The notes below the pieces were generated by a model. That model was given only the letters and a program-made list of their open reading frames with translations. It did no database searches and was not told where the DNA came from. Shown one piece after another: positions 26,764 through 35,199 of a stretch of 64,000 nucleotides of DNA. The DNA is from Streptomyces cupreus (GTDB taxonomy: Bacteria > Actinomycetota > Actinomycetes > Streptomycetales > Streptomycetaceae). Positions within the stretch are counted from its first letter, which is position 1; each line of letters opens with the position of its first letter. Location of the stretch: contig NZ_JACMSF010000040.1 of the NCBI RefSeq assembly GCF_014257025.1, forward strand, positions 1 to 64,000. Direction: 5' to 3'. The position numbers and the translations under genes were made by a program.

Positions 26764-27993
26764 GTGCGCGCGGGGTGGATCAGGCTGTGGCGGTGGACGG
26801 CGTGGGGCGGGATCGGGCTGAGCGTGTACGCGGGCTGGCTGACGGTCGATGACGCACGAGACCGCGCGTCCAGCGAGCGGGAGATCAGTGCGGCGTGCGG
26901 TCGGCTCGTGTCGCCGGCCACGGTGATGGACCTGCGCGGTGGGACGGTCCGAGCCAAGGCCAGCGACTACGACCGGCTCGACGCACGTGAGCTGCCCAGT
27001 TCCTGCACCATCTACAAGGTGCCCGGTCCGGGCAAGACGATAGGCCTGTTCACGCTGGTCGTGCAGGGCACCGACACCTCCACGCCGTTGCACTGGATCG
27101 GTGATGACAGCGGACACGAGCCGTTCTACGGCCTTGACACGAACGGCCGTCAGAAGTCGGACGTCACCGCTGTCGCCGATCGGCGCCCTGAACCGCAGCC
27201 TATGGGCGATGGCACCTTGGGCTGGTACGGGAACTGGTACACCACGGTCCGCGCCGAGTGCGGACCCGGCAGCAGCGCGACAGCCCCTGAACTGCTGAAC
27301 GTCACCGCCCGCGCCGATTACGACGACGTCTCCGCAGCAGACCGTCAGCGCCTGGCCCGCATCGCCCGCTCGGCCGCCGAGAAACTCACCGACCGGATCG
27401 GCTGCCGGACCCGACTGCCCGCCCTGGCCGACCACCCGTTGGCCAACGCGCCGTCCGCCCTTCGCCCCGCGCAGGCGGTCAACGGTTCCTGCCGTTGGTT
27501 CGCCCGGCACATCAAGCAGCAGGGGCAAGGCCGCCTACCCGACCGCGCCCTCGCGACGCCCGCCCGAGACGCGAACCCCGTACAGAGCTGCCTTCTGGCG
27601 GTCGGCCCCGATCAGGTGGGACATATCGCCGATGGCATGCCCGAGGGCAAGCGTAGTTACGCCCGCAGCGCACTCACCCACTCGCCCTGGTGGCTGCGCA
27701 CCGTCTCCTACTTCGGCCCAGAGGCACGCACGGTGGGATACGACAGCCTCGGAAGTAGGGACGAGATCATCAAGACGGGAACGACCGGGCACACCAACGG
27801 CGCCTGGTGGGCCTCCTCCATCTGCAACGGCAAGCCCGCCCTGCACACCCTCAGCTCCAGTTACGCCTACGACAACGTGCTCGACTCCCAAAGCCTGTCC
27901 GCTCTGTTCCGCGCGTACGTCGACGACATCACCGAGCGGCGCGGCTGCACCCACGTGACCTACCCGGATTCAGAGGACTTCCGCAGCCCATGA
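26764..27993 (+). CDS. Membrane-anchored or secreted hypothetical protein
   Basis: A 409-residue protein starting at GTG after GGGGGAG. Residues 5-27 form one hydrophobic helix (IRLWRWTAWGGIGLSVYAGW), likely an uncleaved signal anchor; the rest is hydrophilic and extracellular. It contains several spaced Cys (ISAACGRL, ELPSSCTI, RAECGPG, IGCRTRL, NGSCRWF, VQSCLLA, SSICNGK, RGCTHV), suggesting four disulfides, and two halves that each contain a Cys-Arg and a TVR/TVSYFG strand, so an internal duplication is possible. No known domain was recognised. It stands alone downstream of IS debris. Confidence 0.75.
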   Translation: MRAGWIRLWRWTAWGGIGLSVYAGWLTVDDARDRASSEREISAACGRLVSPATVMDLRGGTVRAKASDYDRLDARELPSSCTIYKVPGPGKTIGLFTLVVQGTDTSTPLHWIGDDSGHEPFYGLDTNGRQKSDVTAVADRRPEPQPMGDGTLGWYGNWYTTVRAECGPGSSATAPELLNVTARADYDDVSAADRQRLARIARSAAEKLTDRIGCRTRLPALADHPLANAPSALRPAQAVNGSCRWFARHIKQQGQGRLPDRALATPARDANPVQSCLLAVGPDQVGHIADGMPEGKRSYARSALTHSPWWLRTVSYFGPEARTVGYDSLGSRDEIIKTGTTGHTNGAWWASSICNGKPALHTLSSSYAYDNVLDSQSLSALFRAYVDDITERRGCTHVTYPDSEDFRSP

Positions 27994-28028
27994 GTCCATG
28001 AGCACTGGTGCGTCTGTGTGATGGCGGG

Positions 28029-28367
28029 TCAGATGGCATGATTGATCCATCGTCGGAGTGCTGCGTTTGTGGTGTCGTCCAGCTGGCACAGAGCCTCGAT
28101 GGCGTCGAGGTCGCCCGGCAGCGGTGCGATAGCCGCGGTGGTGAGAGCGGCATGCAGTTCCAGACGGCGACGGTCGGCCGGTTCGAGAGAGAGGGACAGG
28201 CGGCTCGCCGGGTCGGGTGCGGGCAGAACGTAGTCGCCGAGATCCGTGACGCCGAGGGGCGTCGGCGTCTGCTCCGGCTGGTCGTCGATGCGCGCGGCGG
28301 GGAAGCGGTAGGGGTCGAGATCCTGAAGTGCAGCGGTGTCCGTGGTGAAAGCCTGAAGTCGGGTCAC
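28029..28367 (-). CDS. Small hypothetical protein
   Basis: A 112-residue protein with GTG at 28367 preceded by a strong ribosome site (GAGGAGGCAATC). It is rich in Leu, Asp and Pro (ALQDLDPYRFPAARIDDQPE), with a helical C-terminal half (RRRLELHAALTTAAIAPLPG, ALCQLDDTTNAALRRW). No family was recognised and no partner is evident. Confidence 0.6.
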   Translation of the reverse strand: MTRLQAFTTDTAALQDLDPYRFPAARIDDQPEQTPTPLGVTDLGDYVLPAPDPASRLSLSLEPADRRRLELHAALTTAAIAPLPGDLDAIEALCQLDDTTNAALRRWINHAI

Positions 28368-28722
28368 GATTGCCTCCTCAGTTGTGACGTCGTTGGAGAA
28401 GACGACGGGAAGGGGAGTGAGGGCAGTTGCGGCGCACGGGGTAGTCCACCCGAATGTCCCCTACGGCATCTCGTCACAAGACAGATGAACCAACAGGTCC
28501 AGGACCGGAGCCGGTCTTCACCGAGACCGCACAGTGCGCATGGGGTGCCGGACGCGGGCGGGATCCTCGCCGGCCTTCGGGGCGGCGGAGTCGGCGTGCG
28601 CCACCCCGAAGGCTTCGGCGTACGCTCCGCGCCTGGCGTGCTCGGCGAGCGCCCGGCTCCGGTGCTGCGCCTGGTCAGTGCGACGTAGCCGGTCACCCGC
28701 CGTTCCCGCGCGGGGCGCAGGG
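28368..28722. other. Region with no supported gene
   Basis: Several frames are open because of GC bias, including a minus-strand one of 110 codons overlapping the next start, but none has a ribosome site or recognisable content. It may hold decayed coding sequence and the promoter of the small gene at 28029-28367. Confidence 0.4.
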
Positions 28723-29154
28723 TCAGCTCGACTGCCGTGTGGCGCGGTAGCGCTCGGCGAGCCGGGCCAGGGCGACGGCGCCGAGCAGGAGGCCGAAGTC
28801 GCGTAGGGCGATGTCGTAGTGATCGGGGATGGTCAGCAGGTTGACGATGATGCCGGCGAGCCAGCCGGCTACCAGCCAGCCTCCGAACCGCGGGGCCACG
28901 GCGACGGTGATGCCGGCGATGATCTCAATGACGCCGACGGCATACATGGCGTCCTGGGCGCTGCCCGGAACCACGTCGTTGATCCACGGCGCGAGGTAGG
29001 TCGGCCAGTCCACGAGCAGATTGGCGAACTTGTCCAGGCCGAACAGGATCGGCGCAACGGTGAATCCCGTCCGCAGGATCCAGAACGCCTGGTAGGCCGG
29101 GTCGGCAGCCAGGCTGCGCCGGGGTGCGGCCGGCGCGGGGGCGGTGGACGACAT
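28723..29154 (-). CDS. DoxX-family membrane protein
   Basis: Four-helix membrane protein of 143 residues. Start at 29154 after AGGAGGAGGG. Family landmarks are FWILRTGFTVAPILFGLDKF in helix 1 and VGVIEIIAGITVAVAPRFGG in helix 2. DoxX proteins are linked to thiosulfate or quinone redox chemistry and oxidative-stress defence. The divergent neighbour is an HTH regulator with a Cys-rich tail, so redox control of this gene is plausible. Confidence 0.88.
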   Translation of the reverse strand: MSSTAPAPAAPRRSLAADPAYQAFWILRTGFTVAPILFGLDKFANLLVDWPTYLAPWINDVVPGSAQDAMYAVGVIEIIAGITVAVAPRFGGWLVAGWLAGIIVNLLTIPDHYDIALRDFGLLLGAVALARLAERYRATRQSS

Positions 29155-29245
29155 GACACCCTCCTCCTGTATCAACAACTTTCACTATCAATAGAAGCGC
29201 GCCCCGTCTCTTTAGTCAATGGCTGTTGGTTTTACACTGGTGTGC

Positions 29246-29917
29246 GTGGACCACTCGAAGGAACCGACAGACGCTGATGTCTCCGCCGTCGCGGCTCTGG
29301 ACGAGCCGACGCGTCGGCGGCTGTACGAGCACGTGGTGCGCCAGCCCGAGCCGGTCGGCCGGGACGACGCCGCCCAGGCCCTCGGGCTGGCGCGGCAGAC
29401 GGCCGCCTTCCACCTGGACCGGCTGGCCGATCAGGGGCTGCTGGAGGCGGTGTACGAACGGCGCAGCGGACGCAGCGGCCCCGGCGCGGGCCGGCCCGCG
29501 AAGCTCTACCGGCGCTCGGGCCGACAGGTCAGCGTCAGCCTGCCCGAGCGGCGCTACGAGCTGGCGGGCCGGCTGCTGGCGCAGGCGGTGGAGGAGTCCG
29601 ACGCGACAGGCGAACCGGTCCGCACCGTGCTGCACCGCAAGGCGGGGGAGCTGGGCGAGCAGCTGGGCGTGCAGGAAGCCGCCGGCGTGACGGACCTGTT
29701 GGAGCGGTACGGGTTCGAGCCGCGCCACGACGGGGAGGCCATCGTGCTGGGCAACTGCCCTTTCCATGTGCTGGCGCGCGAGCACACCGAGACAGTGTGC
29801 GGGATGAACCTGCATCTGCTGCGCGGGGTGCTCAGGGCGTTGGGCGAAAGCGGCCTTGAGGCGTGCCTGGCGCCGGCGCCGGGACGGTGCTGCGTCCGCC
29901 TGCAGCCGGCCGCCTGA
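29246..29917 (+). CDS. ArsR-like HTH regulator with Cys-rich C-terminus
   Basis: Transcription factor of about 223 residues, divergent from DoxX. The winged helix reads LDEPTRRRLYEHVVRQPEPV and AQALGLARQTAAFHLDRLAD. The C-terminal domain holds GNCPFHVLAREHTETVCGMN with further Cys near EACLAP and GRCC, an arrangement reminiscent of metal or Fe-S binding regulators. GTG at 29246 is chosen because a -10-like TACACT (29233-29238) ends seven bases upstream, implying a leaderless message; an ATG at 29219 has no ribosome site. The two TATCAA copies at 29170 and 29186 could be operator half-sites. Confidence 0.82.
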   Translation: MDHSKEPTDADVSAVAALDEPTRRRLYEHVVRQPEPVGRDDAAQALGLARQTAAFHLDRLADQGLLEAVYERRSGRSGPGAGRPAKLYRRSGRQVSVSLPERRYELAGRLLAQAVEESDATGEPVRTVLHRKAGELGEQLGVQEAAGVTDLLERYGFEPRHDGEAIVLGNCPFHVLAREHTETVCGMNLHLLRGVLRALGESGLEACLAPAPGRCCVRLQPAA

Positions 29918-30004
29918 CCGGCGCCCCATCTTGCGACGTCAACCACGTATAGGGCGGCGGGAGTTGCACCGGGGCGACGAGGCCTTCACAACGTCGCTCG
30001 CTCC

Positions 30005-30262
30005 CTAGGATGGTTCTTCGTCGCTTTGGGTGTGGTCACGGACCCAGTTCTTGTGGGCGTTCGACCCCTCACGTCCGGGAGAGATTTTCAGCACGGCTTC
30101 GTTGTCGATCTGTTCGAGGCTCGTGATCACGTAGGGAGACCCGGTCTTCACCGCGATCCGGAGGCTGCCGTTGCTGAACTCCGTCACCCTCAGCGTGCGA
30201 TTGCCCGCCAGCGGGATGTCCCGTCTGCCGACCTCGGTCGGTCTCTCATCTGCGCCAGCCAT
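30005..30262 (-). CDS. Small conserved-type hypothetical protein
   Basis: An 85-residue soluble protein with ATG at 30262 after AGGGAG. It reads as a compact beta-rich domain (NRTLRVTEFSNGSLRIAVKT, SPYVITSLEQIDNEAVLKIS) with an acidic C-terminus. It is transcribed alone between the HTH regulator and the amidotransferase. No function can be assigned. Confidence 0.65.
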   Translation of the reverse strand: MAGADERPTEVGRRDIPLAGNRTLRVTEFSNGSLRIAVKTGSPYVITSLEQIDNEAVLKISPGREGSNAHKNWVRDHTQSDEEPS

Positions 30263-30318
30263 GCTCGACTCCCTACTACGCCATGAACTGGAAAGGCGTC
30301 ACCCTATCTGCTGACGCG

Positions 30319-31155
30319 TCACGCCGGTTCTGGGGTGAAGGGATACAACCCGTCGGCTCCGGCATGTACGACGCCGTAACTGCTCTCGGGTACCTCGTTC
30401 CAGGCACCCGGCAGGTCGCCGAGGGGTTCGGACACGATGAGGCGGGTCTCGTCGGACACTTCCTGCAGGAACGCCATATCGGGGTGCAGCTTGCGCAGTG
30501 CGTCCACGCGGGTGCTGTAGAACAACGACCGCGAAGCGCCCTGGCTGGAGTAGCGGAAGGCCCATACGCGTTCGCCGTCGGTCACGGCGATCGTCATCTG
30601 GAGCGGGAACTCCACGCCGTGGTCCCTGCCGCTGCGCTCCACCACTCCCGCCATCCGGGCCACGGCTCCCGGCGGGTCCTCGTCCAGGCCGAAGGTGACC
30701 GCCAGGTAGAACATCATCTCCGAGTCCGTCGTTCCCTCGATGTCCGAGTACAGCCCGGGGTCGACGAGCAGGGACAGCTCGCGGCGCATGAGAGGGAAGC
30801 CTGCAATGGCACCGTTGTGCATCCACATCCAACGGCCGTGCCGGAACGGGTGGCAATTCGTCTGCTGCACCGCTGTGCCGGTCGACGCCCGTATGTGGGC
30901 GAAGAACAACGGGGAGCGGACATGATCCGCGATCTCCCTCAGGTTGCGGTTGTTCCAGGCGGGGCCGATGTCCTTGAGCAAGGCCGGGGTGTCGATGCTT
31001 TCCTGCGCGTACCACCCGATGCCGAAACCGTCGCCGTTCGTGGTCTCGACACCCAGTCTGGAGTGGAGGCTCTGATCGATCAGCGAGTGGGCCGGCTTGT
31101 AGAGGATGGTGTCGAGAAGCAGGGGTGTTCCCGAGTAGGCGAGCCATCGGCACAT
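30319..31155 (-). CDS. Class II glutamine amidotransferase (GATase II, EgtC-like)
   Basis: Cytoplasmic Ntn-type amidohydrolase of 278 residues. The sequence starts MCRWLAYSGTP, so after Met removal Cys is the N-terminal nucleophile, as required. NGDGFGIGWY, AHIRASTG, TNCHPFRHGRWMWMHNGAI and DSEMMFYL are the family's substrate and oxyanion elements. EgtC in ergothioneine synthesis is the closest functional relative by size and motif, but no other egt gene is nearby, so the substrate is open. Start after CAGGTGAT on the minus strand. Confidence 0.9.
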   Translation of the reverse strand: MCRWLAYSGTPLLLDTILYKPAHSLIDQSLHSRLGVETTNGDGFGIGWYAQESIDTPALLKDIGPAWNNRNLREIADHVRSPLFFAHIRASTGTAVQQTNCHPFRHGRWMWMHNGAIAGFPLMRRELSLLVDPGLYSDIEGTTDSEMMFYLAVTFGLDEDPPGAVARMAGVVERSGRDHGVEFPLQMTIAVTDGERVWAFRYSSQGASRSLFYSTRVDALRKLHPDMAFLQEVSDETRLIVSEPLGDLPGAWNEVPESSYGVVHAGADGLYPFTPEPA

Positions 31156-31310
31156 GAGCGATCACCTGGCACTGATCGGGTGGCCCTTATTCGGTTGGTC
31201 TCATTTTCGCCTCCTTCGCCGCGCATCGCCATGCGGGCGCGGATCGGACGGCCACCCGGGCGGGCAGCTGCGGCCCGCCCGGCCGCCATTGCCGTCGTGT
31301 GTATCTACGG

Positions 31311-31349
31311 CCGCCTACGACGTCCCTGGAGGAGGGACGTCGTAGGCGG
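31311..31349. terminator. Strong hairpin downstream of the purU remnant
   Basis: A perfect 17-bp stem (CCGCCTACGACGTCCCT with its complement) and a 5-base loop lie 11 bases after the purU stop on the minus strand. It is the probable transcription terminator of that former gene. Confidence 0.85.
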
Positions 31350-31359
31350 GGCGTTCCCG

Positions 31360-31735
31360 TCAGCTGAAGACCACCGTCCGGTTGCCGTGGATCAGGACCC
31401 TGCCCTGGCAGTGCCAGTTGACGGCGCGGGCCAGCGCCAGGCGTTCGGCGTCACGGCCGACGGTGACGAGTCGGTCGGGACCGGCTCGGTGGTCGACGCG
31501 GATGATCTCCTGCTCGATGATCGGCCCTTCGTCCAGGTCGGCCGTGACGTAGTGAGCGGTCGCGCCGACGAGTTTCACCCCACGGCGGTGAGCCTGGTGA
31601 TACGGCTTGGCTCCGGCGAAGCTCGGCAGGAAGGAGTGGTGGATGTTGATGGCCCGGCCTTCGAGCCTCTTGCACAGATCGTCGGAGAGCACCTGCATGT
31701 AGCGGGCGAGGACGACGAGGTCGGCCCGATGGTCT
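31360..31735 (-). pseudogene. purU: Formyltetrahydrofolate deformylase, 5'-truncated
   Basis: The C-terminal ~125 residues of PurU, which releases formate from 10-formyl-THF. The frame reads ADLVVLARYMQVLSDDLCKR, NIHHSFLPSFAGAKPYHQAH, GVKLVGATAHYVTADLDEGP and ends RVLIHGNRTVVFS; the HHSFLP and DEGPI active-site blocks are intact. The N-terminal ACT domain and the first half of the catalytic domain are missing. At about 31730 the sequence switches to an aldehyde dehydrogenase on the other strand. Confidence 0.9.
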
Positions 31736-32193
31736 CCAAGGCCCACTTCGAACGGGTCACCGGGTACCTGGAGCGCGCGAAGAAGGAAGGCGTACGGGTG
31801 GCCGTCGGAGGCGCATCCGTCGACGGACCGGGCTACTTCATCGCCCCGACCGTTCTGGTCGACGTACCCGAAGGCGCCGAGGCCGCCCGCGAGGAGATCT
31901 TCGGCCCCGTCATCACGGTCGAGACCTTCACCGACGAGGAGGAGGCGGTACGACGGGCCAACGACGTCCCCCTCGGCCTCTCGGCATCGGTGTGGACCGA
32001 GAACGCCCGCCGCAGCCACGCCGTCGCCGCGCGCCTCGACTTCGGCACCGTCTGGGTCAACTCGCATCTGGTGCTGTCCAGCGAGGTCCCCTGGGGCGGT
32101 TTCAAGGGCTCCGGCTATGGCCGTGACCTGTCGATCTACGCGCTGGACGACTACTCGCGCACCAAGCACGTCATGCACAACCACGGCCGCTGA
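31723..32193 (+). pseudogene. Aldehyde dehydrogenase C-terminal fragment
   Basis: The frame reads GPMVSKAHFERVTGYLERAK, GYFIAPTVLVDVPEGAEAAR, EEIFGPVITVETFTDEEEAV and ends NSHLVLSSEVPWGGFKGSGY then GRDLSIYALDDYSRTKHVM. This is the last third of an NAD-dependent betaine/aminobutyraldehyde-type ALDH. The catalytic Cys region and everything before it are absent. It meets the purU fragment head to head. Confidence 0.9.
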
Positions 32194-32210
32194 GAACCCC
32201 TGGGAGGTGT

Positions 32211-32362
32211 GGGACGAGCGTCAACGATCCCCTGATGAGCCCGCCCTGCGACGCCTGCACCGATCCGGTCGAGGAGCTCTGTTCCGGATCGGCGACGCGG
32301 TGGCGAGCCGGAACGTCCATGCTGCGATGCTGGACGCGGCCCGTCTCTGCCGGACGATCTGA
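32211..32362 (+). pseudogene. C-terminal tail of an FAD/FMN oxidoreductase (TMADH-like)
   Basis: One frame reads LFRIGDAVASRNVHAAMLDA then ARLCRTI and a stop. RIGDxxxxRNVHAA is the C-terminal adenine-nucleotide block of trimethylamine-dehydrogenase-type flavoproteins. Only about 40 residues are recognisable. With the purU and ALDH pieces it hints at a lost methylamine or betaine catabolic cluster. Confidence 0.45.
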
Positions 32363-32395
32363 CTGCACGGAGCGACGTGCCATGGCCGGGCTCAC

Positions 32396-33082
32396 TCAGC
32401 CGGCGAACTCCTGCACGATGCGGGTGAACAGCTGTGGCTGTTGCAGGTTCCAGATGTGCCCGGCGTCGGCGATCAGCCGTAGTCGGGCCCGGGGCATTCC
32501 CTCGGCGAGTTCCTCGGCGAAGGGGATGTTGGCGCGGTCCTTGCTTCCGCACAGCACCAGCGTCGGTGCTTCGACCTCGGTCAGCCGCGGGCGCAGATCC
32601 AGTCGTCCCAACTCCCGTAGCCCCGCGAGGAAATCACCTTTGCCGAGCCTGCGCAGGTCCTCCTCCGCCTGCTGTCGGTGAGCCGCCATCCCTCCGGAGT
32701 ACATCGGTGCCAGGGCCCGGACCAGGAGGGGCTGAGGCAGCAGCCCCAGCACGAGCCGCTGCACCGCCGCTCCTGCCCCGCCCGTATGTGCGGCCCCGCC
32801 GGAGAGCACCAGGCCCGCGACCTTCTCCGGCTCGGCCAGTGCGGTCAGCAGGGCCACGCTGACTCCGCCGGAAACGGCCACGAGGTAGGCGGGTTCCTCA
32901 GCCTCCGTCAGTACCTGCCGCACGGTGGCGACGGCTCGGTCCAGGGTCAGAGGCCCGGGGGCCGAGCCGTGCCCGGGGAGATCGGGGGTGTGGACGCGGT
33001 ACTCCTCGCCGAGGGCGGTGGTCTGGGCCTGGAAGGCACGGCCACTGGAGCCGAAGGCGTGGATGAAGATCAATGCGGGCAT
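32396..33082 (-). CDS. Alpha/beta hydrolase
   Basis: Soluble alpha/beta-fold hydrolase of 228 residues. FIHAFGSSGRAFQAQ is the oxyanion-hole strand (HxFGxS), LVAVSGGVSVAL holds the nucleophile Ser in A-x-S-x-G form, LVLCGSKDRANIP supplies the acid, and LIADAGHIWNLQQP the catalytic His. All catalytic residues are present. Start after TGAGG. It is followed closely on the same strand by the isochorismatase-type gene upstream at 33755, so they may be co-transcribed. Substrate unknown. Confidence 0.88.
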   Translation of the reverse strand: MPALIFIHAFGSSGRAFQAQTTALGEEYRVHTPDLPGHGSAPGPLTLDRAVATVRQVLTEAEEPAYLVAVSGGVSVALLTALAEPEKVAGLVLSGGAAHTGGAGAAVQRLVLGLLPQPLLVRALAPMYSGGMAAHRQQAEEDLRRLGKGDFLAGLRELGRLDLRPRLTEVEAPTLVLCGSKDRANIPFAEELAEGMPRARLRLIADAGHIWNLQQPQLFTRIVQEFAG

Positions 33083-33113
33083 GCTCGACCTCAGTCTTTC
33101 GGGCGGGTTCGGA

Positions 33114-33755
33114 TCAGTCGGTGCGCGGGCCCAGGGCCGCCGCCAGTTGGCCGACCAGGGTGGCGAAGGGCATGTCGAGTGTGCCGTAGACCTCGCCGGC
33201 GAGTGGGTCCGCGTTGTCGGCGAGGATCTGGACCATCAGGGAGGAGTAGTCGGTGACGACCACGCCGGCCTGGTGCAGGCGCAGCAGGCCGGTCTCGCGC
33301 TTGGTGGCCCAGAAGGTGCCGGAGGCGTCGACGGCGACGTAGGTGTCGTACCCGGCGGCGGTGGCGGAGAGCGCGGGGAACGCGGCGCACACCTCCAGCG
33401 AGACGCCGGCGATGACGAGCTTGGAGCGGCCCGTGGCCTCGACCGCTTCGCGGACGCGCGCGTCGTCCCACGCGTTGACGGTGCTGCGATCGATGATTTT
33501 GTGTCCGGCGGGGAGGGCGGCGGAGAGTTCGGGGATCAGTGGGCCCCACATGCTGTCCGCCGCGGTGGTGGTGGCGACGATGGGCAGCCCCAGGACGGCG
33601 GCGGCTCGGGCGAGGCCTGTGACGTTGTGCTTGAGGTCCTGCACGGTGATGTCGCGCACCCCGGTGAACAGGCCGATTTGATGGTCGACCAGCAGGACGG
33701 CGGTGTTGTCGCGGGTCGGGAAGTCGTCGTACCGGGTGCTGGGGTTTGTGCGCAT
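33114..33755 (-). CDS. Isochorismatase-family cysteine hydrolase
   Basis: Cysteine hydrolase of 213 residues. The triad is visible: Asp in AVLLVDHQIGLF, Lys in RSKLVIAGV, and Cys in SLEVCAAFPAL. WATKRE and related strands complete the Rossmann-like fold. The ATG at 33755 follows GAGAGG. It resembles the second hydrolase at 63.3 kb (shared VDHQ, HKxIDRxTxNAWxD and KLVIAG blocks), so the two are paralogues. Substrates may be amides or hydrazides; the family is diverse and no partner gene narrows this. Confidence 0.9.
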   Translation of the reverse strand: MRTNPSTRYDDFPTRDNTAVLLVDHQIGLFTGVRDITVQDLKHNVTGLARAAAVLGLPIVATTTAADSMWGPLIPELSAALPAGHKIIDRSTVNAWDDARVREAVEATGRSKLVIAGVSLEVCAAFPALSATAAGYDTYVAVDASGTFWATKRETGLLRLHQAGVVVTDYSSLMVQILADNADPLAGEVYGTLDMPFATLVGQLAAALGPRTD

Positions 33756-33838
33756 GGGTGTGCCTCTCGATGGCTTGGAAATGTGTGGTGGGTGTGGTCC
33801 GGAGTGGTCCGGCGGAGCCCGGGCCGCGCTGTGGCGGC

Positions 33839-35116
33839 TCACGCGGCCGTGGCCGATGGCCATGCGGCCTTCCCGGGTGCTGTGGCGTGCTGCCGTGTGC
33901 GCTGCGCGAGGCCGACCGCGAGGCGTGTCAGGACGGACAGGAGCAGAAAGTAGAGTCCGGCGAGCGCCCAGCCCGTGCTGCCGAGTGCGACGACCGCGGT
34001 CGCCATCGCCGGGCCGACGAGGTCGGACAGGGCGCGCCCCAGGCCGTAGACGCCCTGGTAGTCGCCGGCGGCCCGGGGGTCCGCAAGGGCGTAGCCGAAG
34101 TTCCAGGCGGCCGCAGCCGTCCACATCTCGCCGCAGGTGAGTACTGCCGTCGCCAGTAGCAGCGTGGCGGCAGCGAGCCATGGGGGCAGTCCGGCGCCCG
34201 CGCCGAGGAGCAGGCAGCCCAGCATCAGTGCGATGCCGCCTCGGGTGTTGACGCCGACGGCCCCGCGGGTCGTGTCCGTGCCGCGGGCGGCGGACACCTG
34301 GAGGCAGACCACCAGTACGGAGTTGGCCGTGAGCAGCAGGGAGGCGGTCGTGTGCGGGGCGTCGGTGTGGCCGATGACCCACAGCGGCGCGGCGATGGTC
34401 AGCAGTTGGTTGTGGACGGTCGTCAGGCCGGTGAGGACGGCGACGGACAGGTAGGGCAGGTCGCGCAGCGCGCCGAGGCGCAGCGCCGGGCGGCGGGCGT
34501 GCGACGGAGGGACGCGGGGCAGCAGCCAGGCGAAGGGTGCGGAGGCGGCGGTCACCAGGGCGCTCGCGGCGATGAACCAGAGGTACGCCGAGCGCGTACC
34601 GGCCTGGAGGGGAATCGCCATGGCCAGCACCCCGAGCGCGAAGCCGAGATTGTGTACGGCGCTCAGCCGGGCCCGGGAGCGGACCAGGCTCTGCGGGTCC
34701 AGGAGCTGCTGGATCAGGGTTGCCTCGGCGACCCGGGTCGCCGACAGGCAGGCCGCGGCCGCGCTGCCGGCCAGCAGGAACGCGGGGAGGGAGTGAACGA
34801 GGGCGTAGGAGCAGAAGACCCCTGCGGCGGCGAGGGGCAGGCAGATCAGTACCCGCCGGGCCCCGATGCGGTCCACCAGACGGCCGGCCGGAACGGCGGC
34901 GACGAGCCCGAAGACACTCGCGAACGACATGCCGAGGCCGACCTCTGCGCCGCTGAGCCCGCCGGAGTGGACGAAGAACACGGCGACGGTGGGCAGGATG
35001 CCGCCCAGGCCCATCGCCCGGGCGAGGACGCCTGCGGTCAGCAGCCGGTGGGGGCCGCGCGGCGGGAGCAACTGCTTGCCCGCCGCGGCGATTTCCTTGA
35101 TCCTGTGTGCCGTCAT
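33839..35116 (-). CDS. MFS transporter
   Basis: Membrane transporter of 425 residues with about 12 helices. The first loop reads VAAVPAGRLVDRIGARRVLI, the MFS motif A. An Arg-rich loop (RVPPSHARRPALRLGALRDL) separates the two six-helix halves. It faces the large LuxR-type regulator across 83 bp, an arrangement that suggests the regulator controls this exporter. Substrate is unknown; drug efflux is typical of the subfamily. Confidence 0.88.
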   Translation of the reverse strand: MTAHRIKEIAAAGKQLLPPRGPHRLLTAGVLARAMGLGGILPTVAVFFVHSGGLSGAEVGLGMSFASVFGLVAAVPAGRLVDRIGARRVLICLPLAAAGVFCSYALVHSLPAFLLAGSAAAACLSATRVAEATLIQQLLDPQSLVRSRARLSAVHNLGFALGVLAMAIPLQAGTRSAYLWFIAASALVTAASAPFAWLLPRVPPSHARRPALRLGALRDLPYLSVAVLTGLTTVHNQLLTIAAPLWVIGHTDAPHTTASLLLTANSVLVVCLQVSAARGTDTTRGAVGVNTRGGIALMLGCLLLGAGAGLPPWLAAATLLLATAVLTCGEMWTAAAAWNFGYALADPRAAGDYQGVYGLGRALSDLVGPAMATAVVALGSTGWALAGLYFLLLSVLTRLAVGLAQRTRQHATAPGKAAWPSATAA

Positions 35117-35171
35117 GACGCCGAAGCTAGGACGGGCACGTCACGGGACGAATCCGTAGCGCTTCAGTAGA

Positions 35172-35183
35172 GCCTACGTAGGC
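35172..35183. promoter_or_regulatory. 12-bp perfect palindrome in the MFS/LuxR divergent region
   Basis: GCCTACGTAGGC lies 17-28 bp upstream of the LuxR start and within the 83-bp shared spacer. Position and symmetry suggest an operator or a LuxR-binding site; this is inferred. Confidence 0.5.
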
Positions 35184-35199
35184 CGGAACGGGGATCGCT

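Noticed and set aside
28364..28696. 110-codon minus-strand frame overlapping the small gene start
   Set aside because: No ribosome site, and the Cys/Arg/Pro-rich text looks like a shadow; the GAGGAGG before 28367 belongs to the smaller gene.
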